A stretch of DNA of 22,098 nucleotides from Apostichopus californicus (GCA_020650975.1 JAIPMN010002642.1:1-22098); one strand, 5' to 3'; numbered from the stretch's first letter, positions 9,588 through 18,421 are shown. A program made the numbers and translations. The notes: generated by a model from the letters alone, not told the origin.

Positions 9588-9763
9588 TCATCATTATCAT
9601 CATCATCATCATCATCGTCGTCAACATCGACGTCGTATCTCGTCACTGTCGAACCTGCTTGTGTATCTGACGATACTGTACACCTTGCCGCCCTTTCTGC
9701 TTTCCCTGTGAGCGCAACTGGAAGCACATTTACACAAGTATAAAGAGGCCTCCAGAAAGTCAT
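9518..9763 (-). CDS. Asp-rich 81-aa frame, doubtful
   Basis: The minus-strand frame has a non-repetitive N-terminal part (PLYTCVNVLPVALTGKAERA…, residues 6-45), an acidic run of about nine Asp from the (CAT)n tract, and a basic tail. CpG density in 9600-9760 is above the window average, as in some exons. The opposite strand is also open (9420-9743, Ser run), as expected for a trinucleotide repeat. No domain is recognised and the microsatellite alone could explain the openness. Confidence 0.12.
   Translation of the reverse strand: MTFWRPLYTCVNVLPVALTGKAERAARCTVSSDTQAGSTVTRYDVDVDDDDDDDDDNDDTRQNIQRATRNTNRQIPLKTKG
9588..9620. repeat. (CAT)n microsatellite
   Basis: Trinucleotide CAT/ATC repeats continue into a GTCGTC segment. 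They generate poly-Ser on the plus strand and poly-Asp on the minus strand in overlapping frames, which inflates apparent ORF length here. Confidence 0.9.
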
Positions 9764-9789
9764 AACTTAAGAGAAGCTAATAAATCACA

Positions 9790-9990
9790 TGAAACTAACC
9801 TGGGGTCTACTTCATGCTGACAAAATCTGAGAATATCGCACATGCACCTCGTCGTCGGAGACGATGCCTGAAAGGTCAACGGGAGAAGCCGTTGCCGCGG
9901 TGAACAGATGGTGATGTCATCCATCCCGTTTCACAGAGACAGTGTCTGTGAAGATTGCTTTTTGCTTCAGTTATGTAACACCGATTTCAT
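9790..9990 (-). promoter_or_regulatory. CpG-rich patch, possible non-coding first exon
   Basis: CGTCGTCGGAGACGATG, GCCGTTGCCGCGGTG and similar CpG-dense DNA stand out at about 9847-9905. On the minus strand this patch leads to a good 5' splice site, CCCCAG|GTTAGT, at about 9800. The only ATG shortly before it meets a stop two codons later, so any exon here would be untranslated. This suggests, without proof, a promoter or first exon directed leftward. The small palindrome ACAGAGACAGTGTCTGTGAAG is near 9935. Confidence 0.22.
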
Positions 9991-10082
9991 TGGCAGTTTA
10001 TTATATAAAGGACAGTCTTTTTCATTCCTACGAAAAAATCGTTCCAATTAATGTGATCGCAGTTTCTTTCTTTCTTCCTGCG

Positions 10083-10099
10083 GGTTCTTTTTAAGAACC
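10083..10099. repeat. Hairpin GGTTCTT-TTT-AAGAACC
   Basis: A 7-bp perfect stem with a 3-nt loop follows a C/T-rich run (TTTCTTTCTTTCTTCC). There is no neighbouring gene to which it can be assigned. Confidence 0.6.
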
Positions 10100-10849
10100 T
10101 GTCCGTTTATGATATGCGATGGATTTCATAAAAAATTTTAGGATTAGTGGTTTATGGGCGAGAAAAGAGAAATGGCAATTATCGCTGCGGATGAAGTTAA
10201 GATAGAGAGAGAGAGAGAGGCAGCAGATTCTGGGTAGTATATAATTATTCTGAGTGGAAATTCAATTTTTACTGTGATTTCAATGAATCAGTTTTATACC
10301 CACCTGGAACAAACATATCACACCTAGGGAAGGAACATGGCAACACCCACAATATTGCTGGTAAGAAAATGTATTTAATGCTATGGCATCATAATAATAA
10401 TTATGACTAACACTATAATTACCTTTGGATATTTTTAACTCTGCTACACATTAACTCCACCTAAGACCTAGCTATGATATAGTTAAGGAATGTAAAGACT
10501 ACCACAGACAGAGAGAGGTTACCACCCTCACGAATGCTAAAAGCATGACTTCTTGACCTGGTTTGATCTTACAAGTTACTAATTTAAAGGGAAATTATTT
10601 TTAGGTTGCATTGTGTGACTGGTTGTAACTGGGACCAAGTTGTGTAGTATTGCATATCTGACTGATAACCCACAATCTTCCTAAATAATATACATGGTTT
10701 CAACCCTTTTGACTACTTTTTATGAGTGACATATGAAGTTTAATCCAAAATAAGAAATTTTGTGTCCCAGACCAGAAATATAATATAATGGTTTATATTT
10801 TCAATGTCAAAGCTTTGATTTTTTTTTTTATAATTCCGTGGTCAACTTA
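10100..10849. other. Gene-free stretch with (GA)n
   Basis: A (GA)n tract lies at 10203-10219 and a T-run at about 10818-10830. I see no coding signal with splice support. Confidence 0.5.
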
Positions 10850-11024
10850 GTGGATAAAGTTACAGATTATATTTCTGGATATAACTTATTTCCTTAATTA
10901 CGATCTATGAGTGGTTAAAGTTACAGATTACATTTCTGGATGTAACTTATTGCCTTAGTTACGCTCTATGAGTGGATTACATAACAGATTACATTTCTGG
11001 GTATAACTTATTTCCTTCGTTACG
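10850..11024. repeat. 61-bp tandem repeat, about 2.9 copies
   Basis: Units start at 10850, 10911 and 10972 with GTGG(A/T)T, each containing ACAGATTA(T/C)ATTTCTGG and ATAACTTATTTCCTT or a close variant. The third unit stops 8 bases early. The period is exactly 61. The motif contains a loose internal inverted relation (GTTACAGAT / ATAACTTAT). Confidence 0.92.
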
Positions 11025-12000
11025 CAGATATATTTTCAACAGATTCATGTCAAGTCATCAGAAAATACAGCACTAAAGGTCACGTCCTCAGTCTTGTCCC
11101 CAAAATATGCTGAGAAAGTCCAATAATGGTCACCAATATTAAAATGTTAAAAGCATTTTACTGCCACTTTAAAAGTAGTTATCCACAATGGTCTATTTTA
11201 ACAATCCGAATGTTTGGGAATAATTTCAAGGACCAAAACCTCCTGGAAAGTAGTTGTGAAAATATCTAGCAATTTTTATTAGCATGGTAAAATTTGGGAT
11301 TAAAACTGATGACCTTTAAAGACTCAATACAAATTCAATTTTAAGAATTGTATATTTTAAAACCACCAAAAATTAAACAGAAATCTCTTCTTTCTCGCCC
11401 AAATTAGGGTTTTGAGTTTTTTAATTAGATTTGGACTTTAATGAAAAGTAATTGCACCATCCTAACAGAGAAAGTACCTATTTCCTTTAATAATAGTGTG
11501 TTACTATATGTAAATGATTCTACCTTATTTTACACGATTGTGACACTGACGTGACTTGCCCGTGTTCTCATAATACTGCTGGCATAATGGCAGAAAAAGT
11601 CTGACAGCACAGAGCAAAACGCAAATCCTTGGAGTAATTCCAAATTTAAATGTGAAACTCGGTAGTATACGGACCTGTGATTGAATACATGTTGAACAGA
11701 TTGTGAGGCGAGACGAGAATTCGTAAAGAGCTACGTTGGATGAATATTTCCCATGGCCCATGTGACAAAATACAACTCTTTCATGAATAATTCATGATGG
11801 TGAATTTTACACGTTTTACGCTACAGGAGCAACTCAACTGCTTGTAGGCAACAGCAGCTTCAGAGAAGTCTCTATTCAGGAATACAGTTGTGTCATAAAG
11901 TAGATAGAGACGGGACTGCACTGGATTTAACGTAAAGTAAATATTTCGCTTCAACAAAACTATCATGTGAATATATTATAAGGATATTCAGTTCCTCAGG
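11025..12000. other. Gene-free stretch
   Basis: Minus-strand frames at 11525-11761 and 11781-11966 have no recognisable domains. A short hairpin (TAAAATG-TTAAAAG-CATTTTA) lies at 11139-11159. No mobile-element signature is seen. Confidence 0.45.
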
Positions 12001-12036
12001 TACCAAGTTGGAAGCTTTTTCTCCCTTTTTCTTTAG

Positions 12037-12108
12037 ATAGATACTTTAACAGAACTTCCAACAAAAGAAAGGGATGTCCTCATGGCAGCCATAGTGACAT
12101 TTAATTGA
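12037..12108 (+). CDS. Candidate terminal exon, unrecognised
   Basis: A strong 3' splice-like site (CTTTTTCTCCCTTTTTCTTTAG) ends at 12036. The following frame is open for 23 codons (IDTLTELPTKERDVLMAAIV…) and ends at TGA 12106-12108. Variant polyadenylation hexamers (ATTAAA) occur near 12142. The peptide is well mixed, but the exon is short, no upstream partner exon is identified and no family is recognised. Confidence 0.18.
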   Translation: MDTLTELPTKERDVLMAAIVTFN

Positions 12109-12760
12109 GTTATCATTGTAAATTTATGTGTTAATTTTCATTAATTAAAAGTTCTAAAAATTGCAAACTGTTGTATATGTGTGTGTCATTTGAAATGACA
12201 ACTTTTGCTATAATCTTGCTGTTGTCTATACAGTAACATAAACTAGATATAAACTGACCTTGGTTGATTAAACGGTCAACAAGAAATAAGATCCCGGCAA
12301 AACTCATCCTTTCATGGCTGAATATGCCACTCCTGCATTTATAGGTGACTTTTATTGATGTAAATGAAGGGAAGGGGGTTGCGGTGAAGAAATTTACGTG
12401 AATGACACGCCGCAGAAAACTCCAACTATTAGATTGAATAAAGACACGCATACCCAACAATGACAAGATCGTATGAAGCAGTTGGGGAACTGGTTATGAG
12501 AGATGTAGGGTTAATTTTCAACAAAGCTGTTGATTTTCATTCCCCACCAGCCATGCCTCCTCCTCACACACACATACATACACTATTATCCTCATCATCA
12601 ATTTCAATAATCTTTCGAACCACTTTTCTATTTCTTAAACTTTTCAAATGAGTCAGAAGTGGTGAGGTAAAAAAGCGAACATTTCTTAGACTCTTGTTTT
12701 GAAATCCACTGCCCTAATTACAACTTCCATGCTGAAATCAATCTAGAAACCTAACTTAAG
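12109..12760. other. Gene-free stretch
   Basis: A 111-codon minus-strand frame (12131-12466) has no domain, no supporting splice sites and AT-driven composition. A short plus-strand frame follows. Both are treated as chance. Confidence 0.4.
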
Positions 12761-12761
12761 T

Positions 12762-12891
12762 ATATAGATATATATATACTCTACTCAGAGGGAGAGGCCC
12801 GCCATTTCTTTTGGCTTGTGCGAAACATTATAATGCCATGCACAGATCACTCACGGCCGCTAGTACAACAGAGGCAGACGCAGTGTGGATA
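12762..12891 (+). promoter_or_regulatory. Possible TATA promoter and first exon
   Basis: Overlapping TATATA motifs (12762-12778) are followed about 20 bases later by CTCAGAG, and then by moderately CpG-rich DNA (GCCCGCC, CACGGCCGC). The segment reaches a 5' splice-like site, GGATA|GTGAGT, at 12891/12892. An ATG at 12838 is open to this donor (18 codons) but is out of phase with the candidate exon at 13246, where it would be an upstream ORF. All elements are individually common, and only their order is suggestive. Confidence 0.18.
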
Positions 12892-13094
12892 GTGAGTATG
12901 TCTGTACCAACACCTAGGCCTCTCGACTAAATTCATAGCTCCTGGGGAACAACATTAGCTGTCTCGCATGTTTACCTTATCATGATTAAGTCCAGTTCTC
13001 GACAAGTGGCATGCATGTAGCTTAGCTGCAGAGTTGCACTGCCTGGCACAACTGATAGATGAGGTACAGTACCATTAATCATCTGGCAACAATG

Positions 13095-13145
13095 CAGGAG
13101 GGGTGAAGGGGGATGAGGGGGGGAATGAGAGGGGGAGGGAGAATC
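13095..13145 (+). other. G-rich tract, G-quadruplex potential
   Basis: At least four runs of four or more G (GGGG, GGGGG, GGGGGGG, GGGGG) with loops of a few bases lie within about 45 bases. The plus strand could form a G-quadruplex. The complementary strand is a polypyrimidine tract. Confidence 0.6.
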
Positions 13146-13245
13146 TGAGACGATAATCGTGCGGTGAGACAATATAATTTTGAAATTGGATATTATTTAA
13201 TGTGGATGCTTCAATGCTTTGTGTTGCTATTTTTTTCTTTCCCAG

Positions 13246-13424
13246 AAATGGCTGGTGCATTAATGTATATTAACTTGGTCCCTACATCTAAACGGCATAA
13301 CGACCATACTAATCTATTACACAGCCTAGGGACCATAGATGTGATTCCTCCATGTTCACCCCTTTCACAAAATAATAACGACCATTTAAATTTCCAAGCT
13401 ATGGCTGGCTGTCTGCAAAAATAA
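13246..13424 (+). CDS. Candidate exon encoding 58-aa C-terminus, unrecognised
   Basis: The tract TATTTTTTTCTTTCCCAG forms a strong 3' splice site ending at 13245. The exon begins AAATGGCT: the ATG at 13248 has G at +4 and would gain A at -3 if joined to the donor at 12891. The frame runs 58 codons (MAGALMYINLVPTSKRHN…, ending …MAGCLQK) to a stop at 13422-13424. The peptide lacks low complexity and lacks a recognised domain. The frame also stays open upstream to 13164 through the pyrimidine tract, so an unspliced reading is possible. The implied intron would be 12892-13245 (354 bp). Confidence 0.22.
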
Positions 13425-14255
13425 TTTTCTCATGCCACACAATTACACAAATTAGTAGTGGGAACTGTTTAATTAGCCTATACTGAGATTTAAAAAAAAA
13501 AATTTTTGCAATTGAATTTAATTTTATTATATACATTGATCACCACGATTAACAAAATATTAGTATAAAGCTGAATACATGAACTTGTACATCAATACAA
13601 AAATTGTTAATACAGGTCCATTATAATGGGACTGTACTATGCTAAATGTTAACTTTGACAGAGCAATGTGTCTTTTCCTGTTGCTGTATTGAATGTGTGT
13701 TAACAGTAACATTTTCAACCTTTGCGATGATTGAAATATTTTCCTGGTCTAAGTGTTCTCAAACAATTAGACTTCCCTAAAACATTCTCGTGTATGTGCG
13801 ATATAAAAATCTTAAAAATGTTATCAGGGAAGTGACATTAATCACAAACAAGTAAACAAATGCTCATCCCACCCGATGTTAGCAGCACAGTGCCATTGTT
13901 AGGTAAGGCCTGGACTATGCACGCTCATCTACTCGAGATGTATTCTCACCATTTCTTAATCAACTATCATTACTTACACAACTTTTTTCCAGTGCGGGTT
14001 AGAACCTCTAATTAACTCAAAAAGAAACTGCACATTTTTAACCAACTTTTTTCTCCTTCTTTGTCTTCTTCTTAGACTTCTTTTTTTAACAGCAATGAGT
14101 GGACGCTGGGTGTAAAATCTATCGCTGATGAACAGCTGTTAAGGATATGATGCATGAGAGAGTTTATTGGCGCTCTAATGACCAACTCCATCGTAAGTGG
14201 CTCATCCATGCTTACCCGCTGTATCGGCTGTCTGCTGGCTAATTCATTATCATAT
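13425..14255. other. Gene-free stretch, one weak exon-like signal
   Basis: A 12-bp palindrome (CCATTATAATGG) lies near 13619-13630. A polypyrimidine-rich stretch (14040-14092) ends in TTTTTTTAACAG. It is followed by an 18-codon open frame (NEWTLGVKSIADEQLLRI) to TGA at 14148-14150, which is too short to call an exon. Nothing else was found. Confidence 0.35.
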
Positions 14256-14579
14256 GAACAGGACAGACCTTTCCCCTTAATTCAAAGACAGGGAGACACT
14301 GCAATGTCATTAATATAAGTACAACAGTGTACGGTATGCTTATTATACCACTGCTGGAAGTATTGTAACACAAATGTATGCATTAAGAGCATTAAAAGCA
14401 TTAAAAGAGAACATTTCAAAACATGCTTGAAATAAGAAATGCCGAACATGATTGAACATGATCTTCGGAAGAGAACATTGTTTAAAAGACAGAATGTGGC
14501 TGACTTGATTCGGACAAGTATTATTGTGTAGTACTTATTGTTAAGCCAACTTTATTTGTGCTTGGTAATGTTTGTGTAA

Positions 14580-14695
14580 ATGAATGTAAAATTGCTGGAA
14601 GTATTTAAATGAATGTAAAATTGCTGGAAGTATTTAAATGAAAGTAAAATTGCTGGAAGTATTTAAATGAAAGTAAAATTGCTGGAAGTATTTAA
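14580..14695. repeat. 29-bp x 4 tandem array nested in larger unit
   Basis: Four uninterrupted 29-bp copies start at 14580, 14609, 14638 and 14667. They differ only by ATGAATG (first two) versus ATGAAAG (last two). The core TTGCTGGAAGTATTT corresponds to module iv of the surrounding array (CTGCTGGAAGTATTG near 14351; again near 16322). It is thus a recent amplification of part of one older unit. Confidence 0.95.
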
Positions 14696-15864
14696 ATACA
14701 ATGTAAATCAAACAATTTGGTATTTCTTCACAGCAAGAAGGAGAACATAAAACATATATTTGACATAATAAATGTTAAGCATTGCCATATGAACATAACA
14801 GGTTCCTTCAAAGACAGAAAGCTGATTGATTCAGATGGCTATGATAAGTAAAACAATGTCATTAAGCCAACTGATATGTACGGGGCATATATTTATGTAT
14901 TACACCATTGCTAGAATTAGTGTTATATCAACCATCACTGTGCATTAACAATTTGAGATTATTTGACAAGTACAAGCAGATTATTTTTCTTACAAAATTG
15001 AGATGCTTTGACAAACTAGAAGAAGAATTATATGAAAATATGTTTCAAATAACTGCATATGAACAGGTTTTTTATTTTTAAAAAATGACAAACAGCTGAT
15101 TTGATTCAGACAGACAACTAAAACTAACTATGATAAATGCTGTGTCATTAAGCCATCTATTTATAAACAAATAAACAATTTGAGATAATTTGACAATTAC
15201 ATGAAGATTATTTCAAAACATGTCTCAAATAACTGCAATACGAACAGGTTCTTTAATAAATAGAGACAGCAGATTTGATTCAGACCACTCAATATACTAT
15301 GATAATGCACAGTGTCATTAAGCCATCTAATGTGTGCACTGTACATTATGCATATCTTACCACTGCTACAAATTGAGATTATTTGACAAGCTAGAAGAAG
15401 ATTATTTCAAAACATGTTTCTAATAACAAATGAACAGGTTCTTAAAGAAAGACACAGCTGATTTGATTCAGACCACTAAATATACTAAGATAATGCACAT
15501 TGTCATTAAGCCATCTAATGTGTGCACTGCACAGTATGCATATTGTACCACTGCTAGAACTCAACTTTACATCATAAACAATTTGAGATTCTTTGACTGC
15601 TAAAAGTAAAACCCTTTCGAAACAAGTTTGAAATAATAAATGCTAAGCATGATCATGTGAGAGAACAGGTTCCTTTAAAAACTGGGCACTGATTAAAGTG
15701 ACTTGATTCCAATAACAATAGACTAAACACGGTAAGAACACTGCAGTATCAATACAAGCCAACCTTAATGCGAGTATCTATAGTGATGAGTATGTAATAT
15801 TATACAAATAATGAATGGTTATGAGTGCAATAGTGCAAATATTTCATGAGTTGAAAGATGTAAT

Positions 15865-16134
15865 TTGTTCCATCCAACTCGGCGCATGTTTTATACAACA
15901 TATTATATTAAGATGGGTAAAATGCACTCATGCAACAGATTGTTTGAACAGACAGGTTTCTCTGCTCTCTTACCATTGAAAAAAGTGCTACCAAAAAAGT
16001 ATAACCCATGGTTCTATTTCATAGAGTGGAATAGAGCCGATTTTGCATGCAATCAACGAGCAATTGACCAATCAAATGACCAGAATACAATTAGGTGTTG
16101 TATAATATGTACTAACGACTGCAAGTGTTTATGA
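15865..16134 (+). other. 89-codon frame within the array, probably chance
   Basis: The frame from an ATG at 15865 is open for 89 codons in the least repeat-like part of the array. It has a run near residues 34-52 (LLPLKKVLPKKYNPWFYFI) but no recognised domain, signal peptide or splice support. It is noted because the segment interrupts the module order between the copy at 15663 and the modules resuming at about 16150. It could be an inserted sequence or simply diverged repeat. Confidence 0.1.
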
Positions 16135-16437
16135 AAACATAACTTACAAATGAGCATTAACAATTTGTTATTCTTTGACAGTTTAAGGGAAAAGTTTTCT
16201 GAAAATGTCTGCAGACTTGTTGAGTACCATCATATGAGCAAAAACCAACTATTTGACTGCAGTGTCATTGTTAAGCCAACTTCATACATTGTGTACAGTT
16301 ACTATTAGACTCTATATACCACTGCTGGAAGTACTGCAACACAAATGAACACAAACAATTTGTGTGACAAATAGAAGGGAATGCGGGGCCTCGTGGTGAT
16401 GACAGAAAGCAAAATGATAGGATAACATTTGATGATT

Positions 16438-16990
16438 TTGATGTTTTCCCTGTGTTATCATAGTAATTAAGTCAAAACTGTACAGGTCTCCAAGTCCATG
16501 CATATTCATGTGATGTTTATGTTTTCCCTGTGCTATCCATACCAGTATTAAGTCAAAACTGTACAGGTCACCAAGTACCATGCATATTCATATTATTTTG
16601 ATGTTTTCCCTATGCTATCATACCAGTATTAAGTCAAAACTGTACAGGTCTCCAAGTCCATGCATATTCATGTGATGTTAATGTTTTCCCTGTGCTATCC
16701 ATACCAGTATTAAGTCAAAACTGTACAGGTCACCAAGTACCATGCATATTCATGTGATGTTAATGTTTTCCCTGTGCTATCCATACCAGTAGTAAGGCAA
16801 AACTGTACAGGTCACCAAGTACCATGCATATTCATGTGATGTTAATGTTTTCCCTGTGCTATCCATATCAGAAGTAAGGCAAAACTGTGCAGGTCACCAG
16901 TTACCATGCATATTCATGTGATGTTAATGTTTTCCCTGTGCTATCCATACCAGTAGTAAGGCAAAACTGTACAGGTCACCTGTTCATATT
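16438..16990. repeat. 78-82 bp tandem array, 7 copies
   Basis: ATGTTTTCCC anchors lie at 16441, 16519, 16601, 16681, 16763, 16845 and 16927, and the period settles at exactly 82. The conserved core is AAAACTGT(A/G)CAGGTC followed by CATGCATATTCAT. Copies 1 and 3 share TCTCCAAGTCC, while 2 and 4 share CACCAAGTACC, giving a 160-bp dimeric period. Copies 5-7 share GTAAGGCAAAAC instead of TTAAGTCAAAAC. Frames across the array are repetitive by-products of a period that is not a multiple of three. Confidence 0.95.
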
Positions 16991-16998
16991 CATACACC

Positions 16999-17132
16999 AT
17001 GCTATTACTGGATCGTTCCACCCTTACATGGCTATTCATGTTACACATGCCCATGAAACATCAAACAAGTATAACAGATGTTCGAAAGATAAAAAGTTAC
17101 AGGGTAACATCGTGTCACGGCACTTTGACAAG
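16999..17132 (+). CDS. Candidate penultimate exon, unrecognised
   Basis: From the ATG at 16999 a frame of 44 codons plus 2 bases is open to a strong 5' splice site, GACAAG|GTGAGA (17132/17133). Joined across a 91-bp intron to 17224-17320, it gives one continuous 76-residue frame: MLLLDRSTLTWLFML… at the start and …GLLYCFIYKTER at the end. A second frame (starting in the repeat array at 16887) is also open through the donor, but would end five codons after the acceptor (VFCNSY). The frame choice is therefore not certain. The frame is open upstream into the last 82-bp repeat copy, so the true exon start is unknown. No family is recognised. Confidence 0.3.
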
Positions 17133-17223
17133 GTGAGAATAACACACCTCATGGGGTGAATAAAGAAAAGTGCCTAAGGATAATGTGACCTTTTAACTTT
17201 TTCTTCTTTTTTTCCCTCTCTAG
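17133..17223 (+). other. Candidate 91-bp intron
   Basis: It begins GTGAGA and ends in a pyrimidine tract of about 30 bases (TTTTTCTTCTTTTTTTCCCTC) plus TCTAG. A branch-point-like CTTTTAACTT lies about 30 bases before the acceptor. The joint presence of a good donor, branch-like site, tract and AG within 91 bases is the strongest splice evidence in the window. Confidence 0.35.
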
Positions 17224-17320
17224 GTATTTTGTAACAGCTACTGATTATGTTAATGCCAGTGCGGCAATGACACATCTCATTGGGCTTCTATATTGTTTCA
17301 TTTATAAAACAGAACGATAA
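17224..17320 (+). CDS. Candidate terminal exon, unrecognised
   Basis: After the acceptor, the frame that continues 16999-17132 encodes YFVTATDYVNASAAMTHLIG then LLYCFIYKTER and stops at 17318-17320. A hydrophobic stretch near the end (LIGLLYCFI) followed by Lys/Glu/Arg could be a short membrane anchor. The other two frames close within a few codons. A canonical AATAAA lies 67 bases after the stop. The order splice acceptor, open frame, stop, AATAAA is what a last exon looks like, although each part could arise by chance in AT-rich DNA. Confidence 0.3.
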
Positions 17321-17386
17321 AAACATTTTAACATAAATATATTTCATCTTCATATTCTAGTAGTACTATAACTATACCACTTCTTC

Positions 17387-17392
17387 AATAAA
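17387..17392 (+). terminator. AATAAA polyadenylation signal candidate
   Basis: A canonical hexamer sits 67 bases after the stop of the candidate terminal exon. A hairpin (TAAATTCT-CTAATTT-AGAATTTA, 17397-17419) and a T/C-rich segment (CCCTTTTTTTCACCCC) follow, as expected for a cleavage region. The hexamer is common in AT-rich DNA. Confidence 0.3.
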
Positions 17393-17419
17393 AATGTAAA
17401 TTCTCTAATTTAGAATTTA

Positions 17420-18226
17420 ATTACCCTTTTTTTCACCCCCATCCTATAACTTTATTGATCCTAACATTCCTGCCTTTCATGAAAAGTATGCCCGGTCATG
17501 TCTGCGTAACCATACACTGACTAACCTGGGGCTACCAAGAGGACATGCAGATAATCATACATACTGTATATATACAAATATATTAAAAAAAACTACACCA
17601 GTCTCATGTATATTGCTCCTGCTCTTTTTCACTATAAATATCTCTAAAAGTCATTTCTGTCTCTCTGTATTCAATGCACACATATATATGAACTCAATTC
17701 ATTAAACAGCTTGATGAAGCTGTGAACGAGTTGCCAGACTAAAGGAACATACACAAAGAGTCTCGGCAGAAATGAATAAACTAGCCGTAAGGCTCTCTCT
17801 CTCTCCCCCTATTTGTGTTATAACACGCAAGGAATGTGCCGTCATTTTACGTGGGGGAAAAATTTACCACTGTTGCACAACCGAATAAATACCAAGCATT
17901 CCACCGAAATTCACCGCCAATGAATCTGGGCGACCTCTCGACCCCACGTCTTAATCCATTCACTTGGTTCTCTGTTTCCTGACTCTGTCGATGCCGGACA
18001 GGAGATAAGGGCAAATGTAATATATATATATATATATAATGTACATGCTGTTAGGCTGGGCACTAGTGAAAAACATGAAACAGGTTTTAACATTACGACC
18101 GCATTATACGCAGAGAGAAGTACAGATGTGTTGTTATTTTTTTTCTCCTGGGTCCTATCCTGGACCGACCGGTTCAACAATCGGATGTGGATGGAGATGT
18201 ATAAATTCCTTGCGATTTATGTGTAC
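17420..18226. other. Gene-free stretch with (CT)n and (TA)n
   Basis: A (CT)n run lies at about 17792-17806 and a (TA)n run at 18020-18038. A minus-strand 89-codon frame (17911-18180) crosses the (TA)n run, giving YIYIYI. Only its C-terminal third looks protein-like, following a pyrimidine-rich tract that ends GACAG near 17984. It is not called. Confidence 0.4.
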
Positions 18227-18421
18227 CTAACGAGACAAATCATCGGCATCTTTTTTTTTTGGCATTCTAAAATCGGATCCGTTAGCTGACAGAAATAGCA
18301 GCTCTCTATGACAGAGATGATTCAGATTTAGTATGACGGTGATAATTGCTCCCAGGATGATACCCACTACCAAGCCCGCAACTGCTGGCCTCAGCCAGAT
18401 GTTATTGATGAAGTTTACAAG
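18227..18421 (-). CDS. Membrane-helix-bearing frame, candidate terminal exon
   Basis: On the minus strand, 64 codons are open from 18421 to a TAG at 18227-18229 without an early Met. The start of the exon must therefore be a splice acceptor somewhere at or after 18421. The peptide runs LVNFINNIWLRP, then a strongly hydrophobic, Gly-spaced segment AVAGLVVGIILGAIITVIL (residues 13-31) typical of a single transmembrane helix. A short tail follows with CHRELLFLSANGSDFR, a KKK run encoded by A10, and DADDLSR. Codons through the helix use many G/C third positions, unlike surrounding AT-rich DNA. No acceptor with a good pyrimidine tract is evident, and the A10 run is unusual in coding DNA. No family is recognised. 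Confidence 0.3.
   Translation of the reverse strand, partial: LVNFINNIWLRPAVAGLVVGIILGAIITVILNLNHLCHRELLFLSANGSDFRMPKKKDADDLSR

Larger units (their letters stand above)
14256..16380. repeat. Degenerate array of about 180-290 bp units, 7-9 copies
   Basis: Ordered modules recur. (i) GAACAGGTTC at 14256, 14472 (variant), 14791 (variant), 15061, 15242, 15432, 15663 and weakly 15946. (ii) CAGCTGATTTGATTCAGAC. (iii) GTGTCATTAAGCCA(A/T)CT. (iv) ACCACTGCT(A/G)GAA. (v) AACAATTTGAGATTATTTGAC. (vi) GATTATTTCAAAACATG. Module order is kept while lengths drift by deletions and internal duplications; the copy from 14791 has module v twice. The most alike copies are those starting at 15242 and 15432. The array is old compared with the 74- and 82-bp arrays, carries no long frame, and is not an obvious mobile element. 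Confidence 0.85.

Noticed and set aside
12131..12466. 111-codon minus-strand frame
   Set aside because: No recognised domain, no splice support, composition like the surrounding AT-rich DNA.
13080..13150. Minus-strand polypyrimidine tract as a splice acceptor
   Set aside because: It ends without a nearby AG plus open frame on that strand. Better described as a G-rich/C-rich simple tract.
16312..16581. Minus-strand frame with repeated GDLYSFDLI peptide
   Set aside because: The peptide repeat is simply the 78-82 bp tandem array translated; the period is not a multiple of three and the frame closes.
17911..18180. 89-codon minus-strand frame
   Set aside because: Openness is helped by a (TA)n run (YIYIYI). 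Only the last third looks protein-like, with no partner exon.
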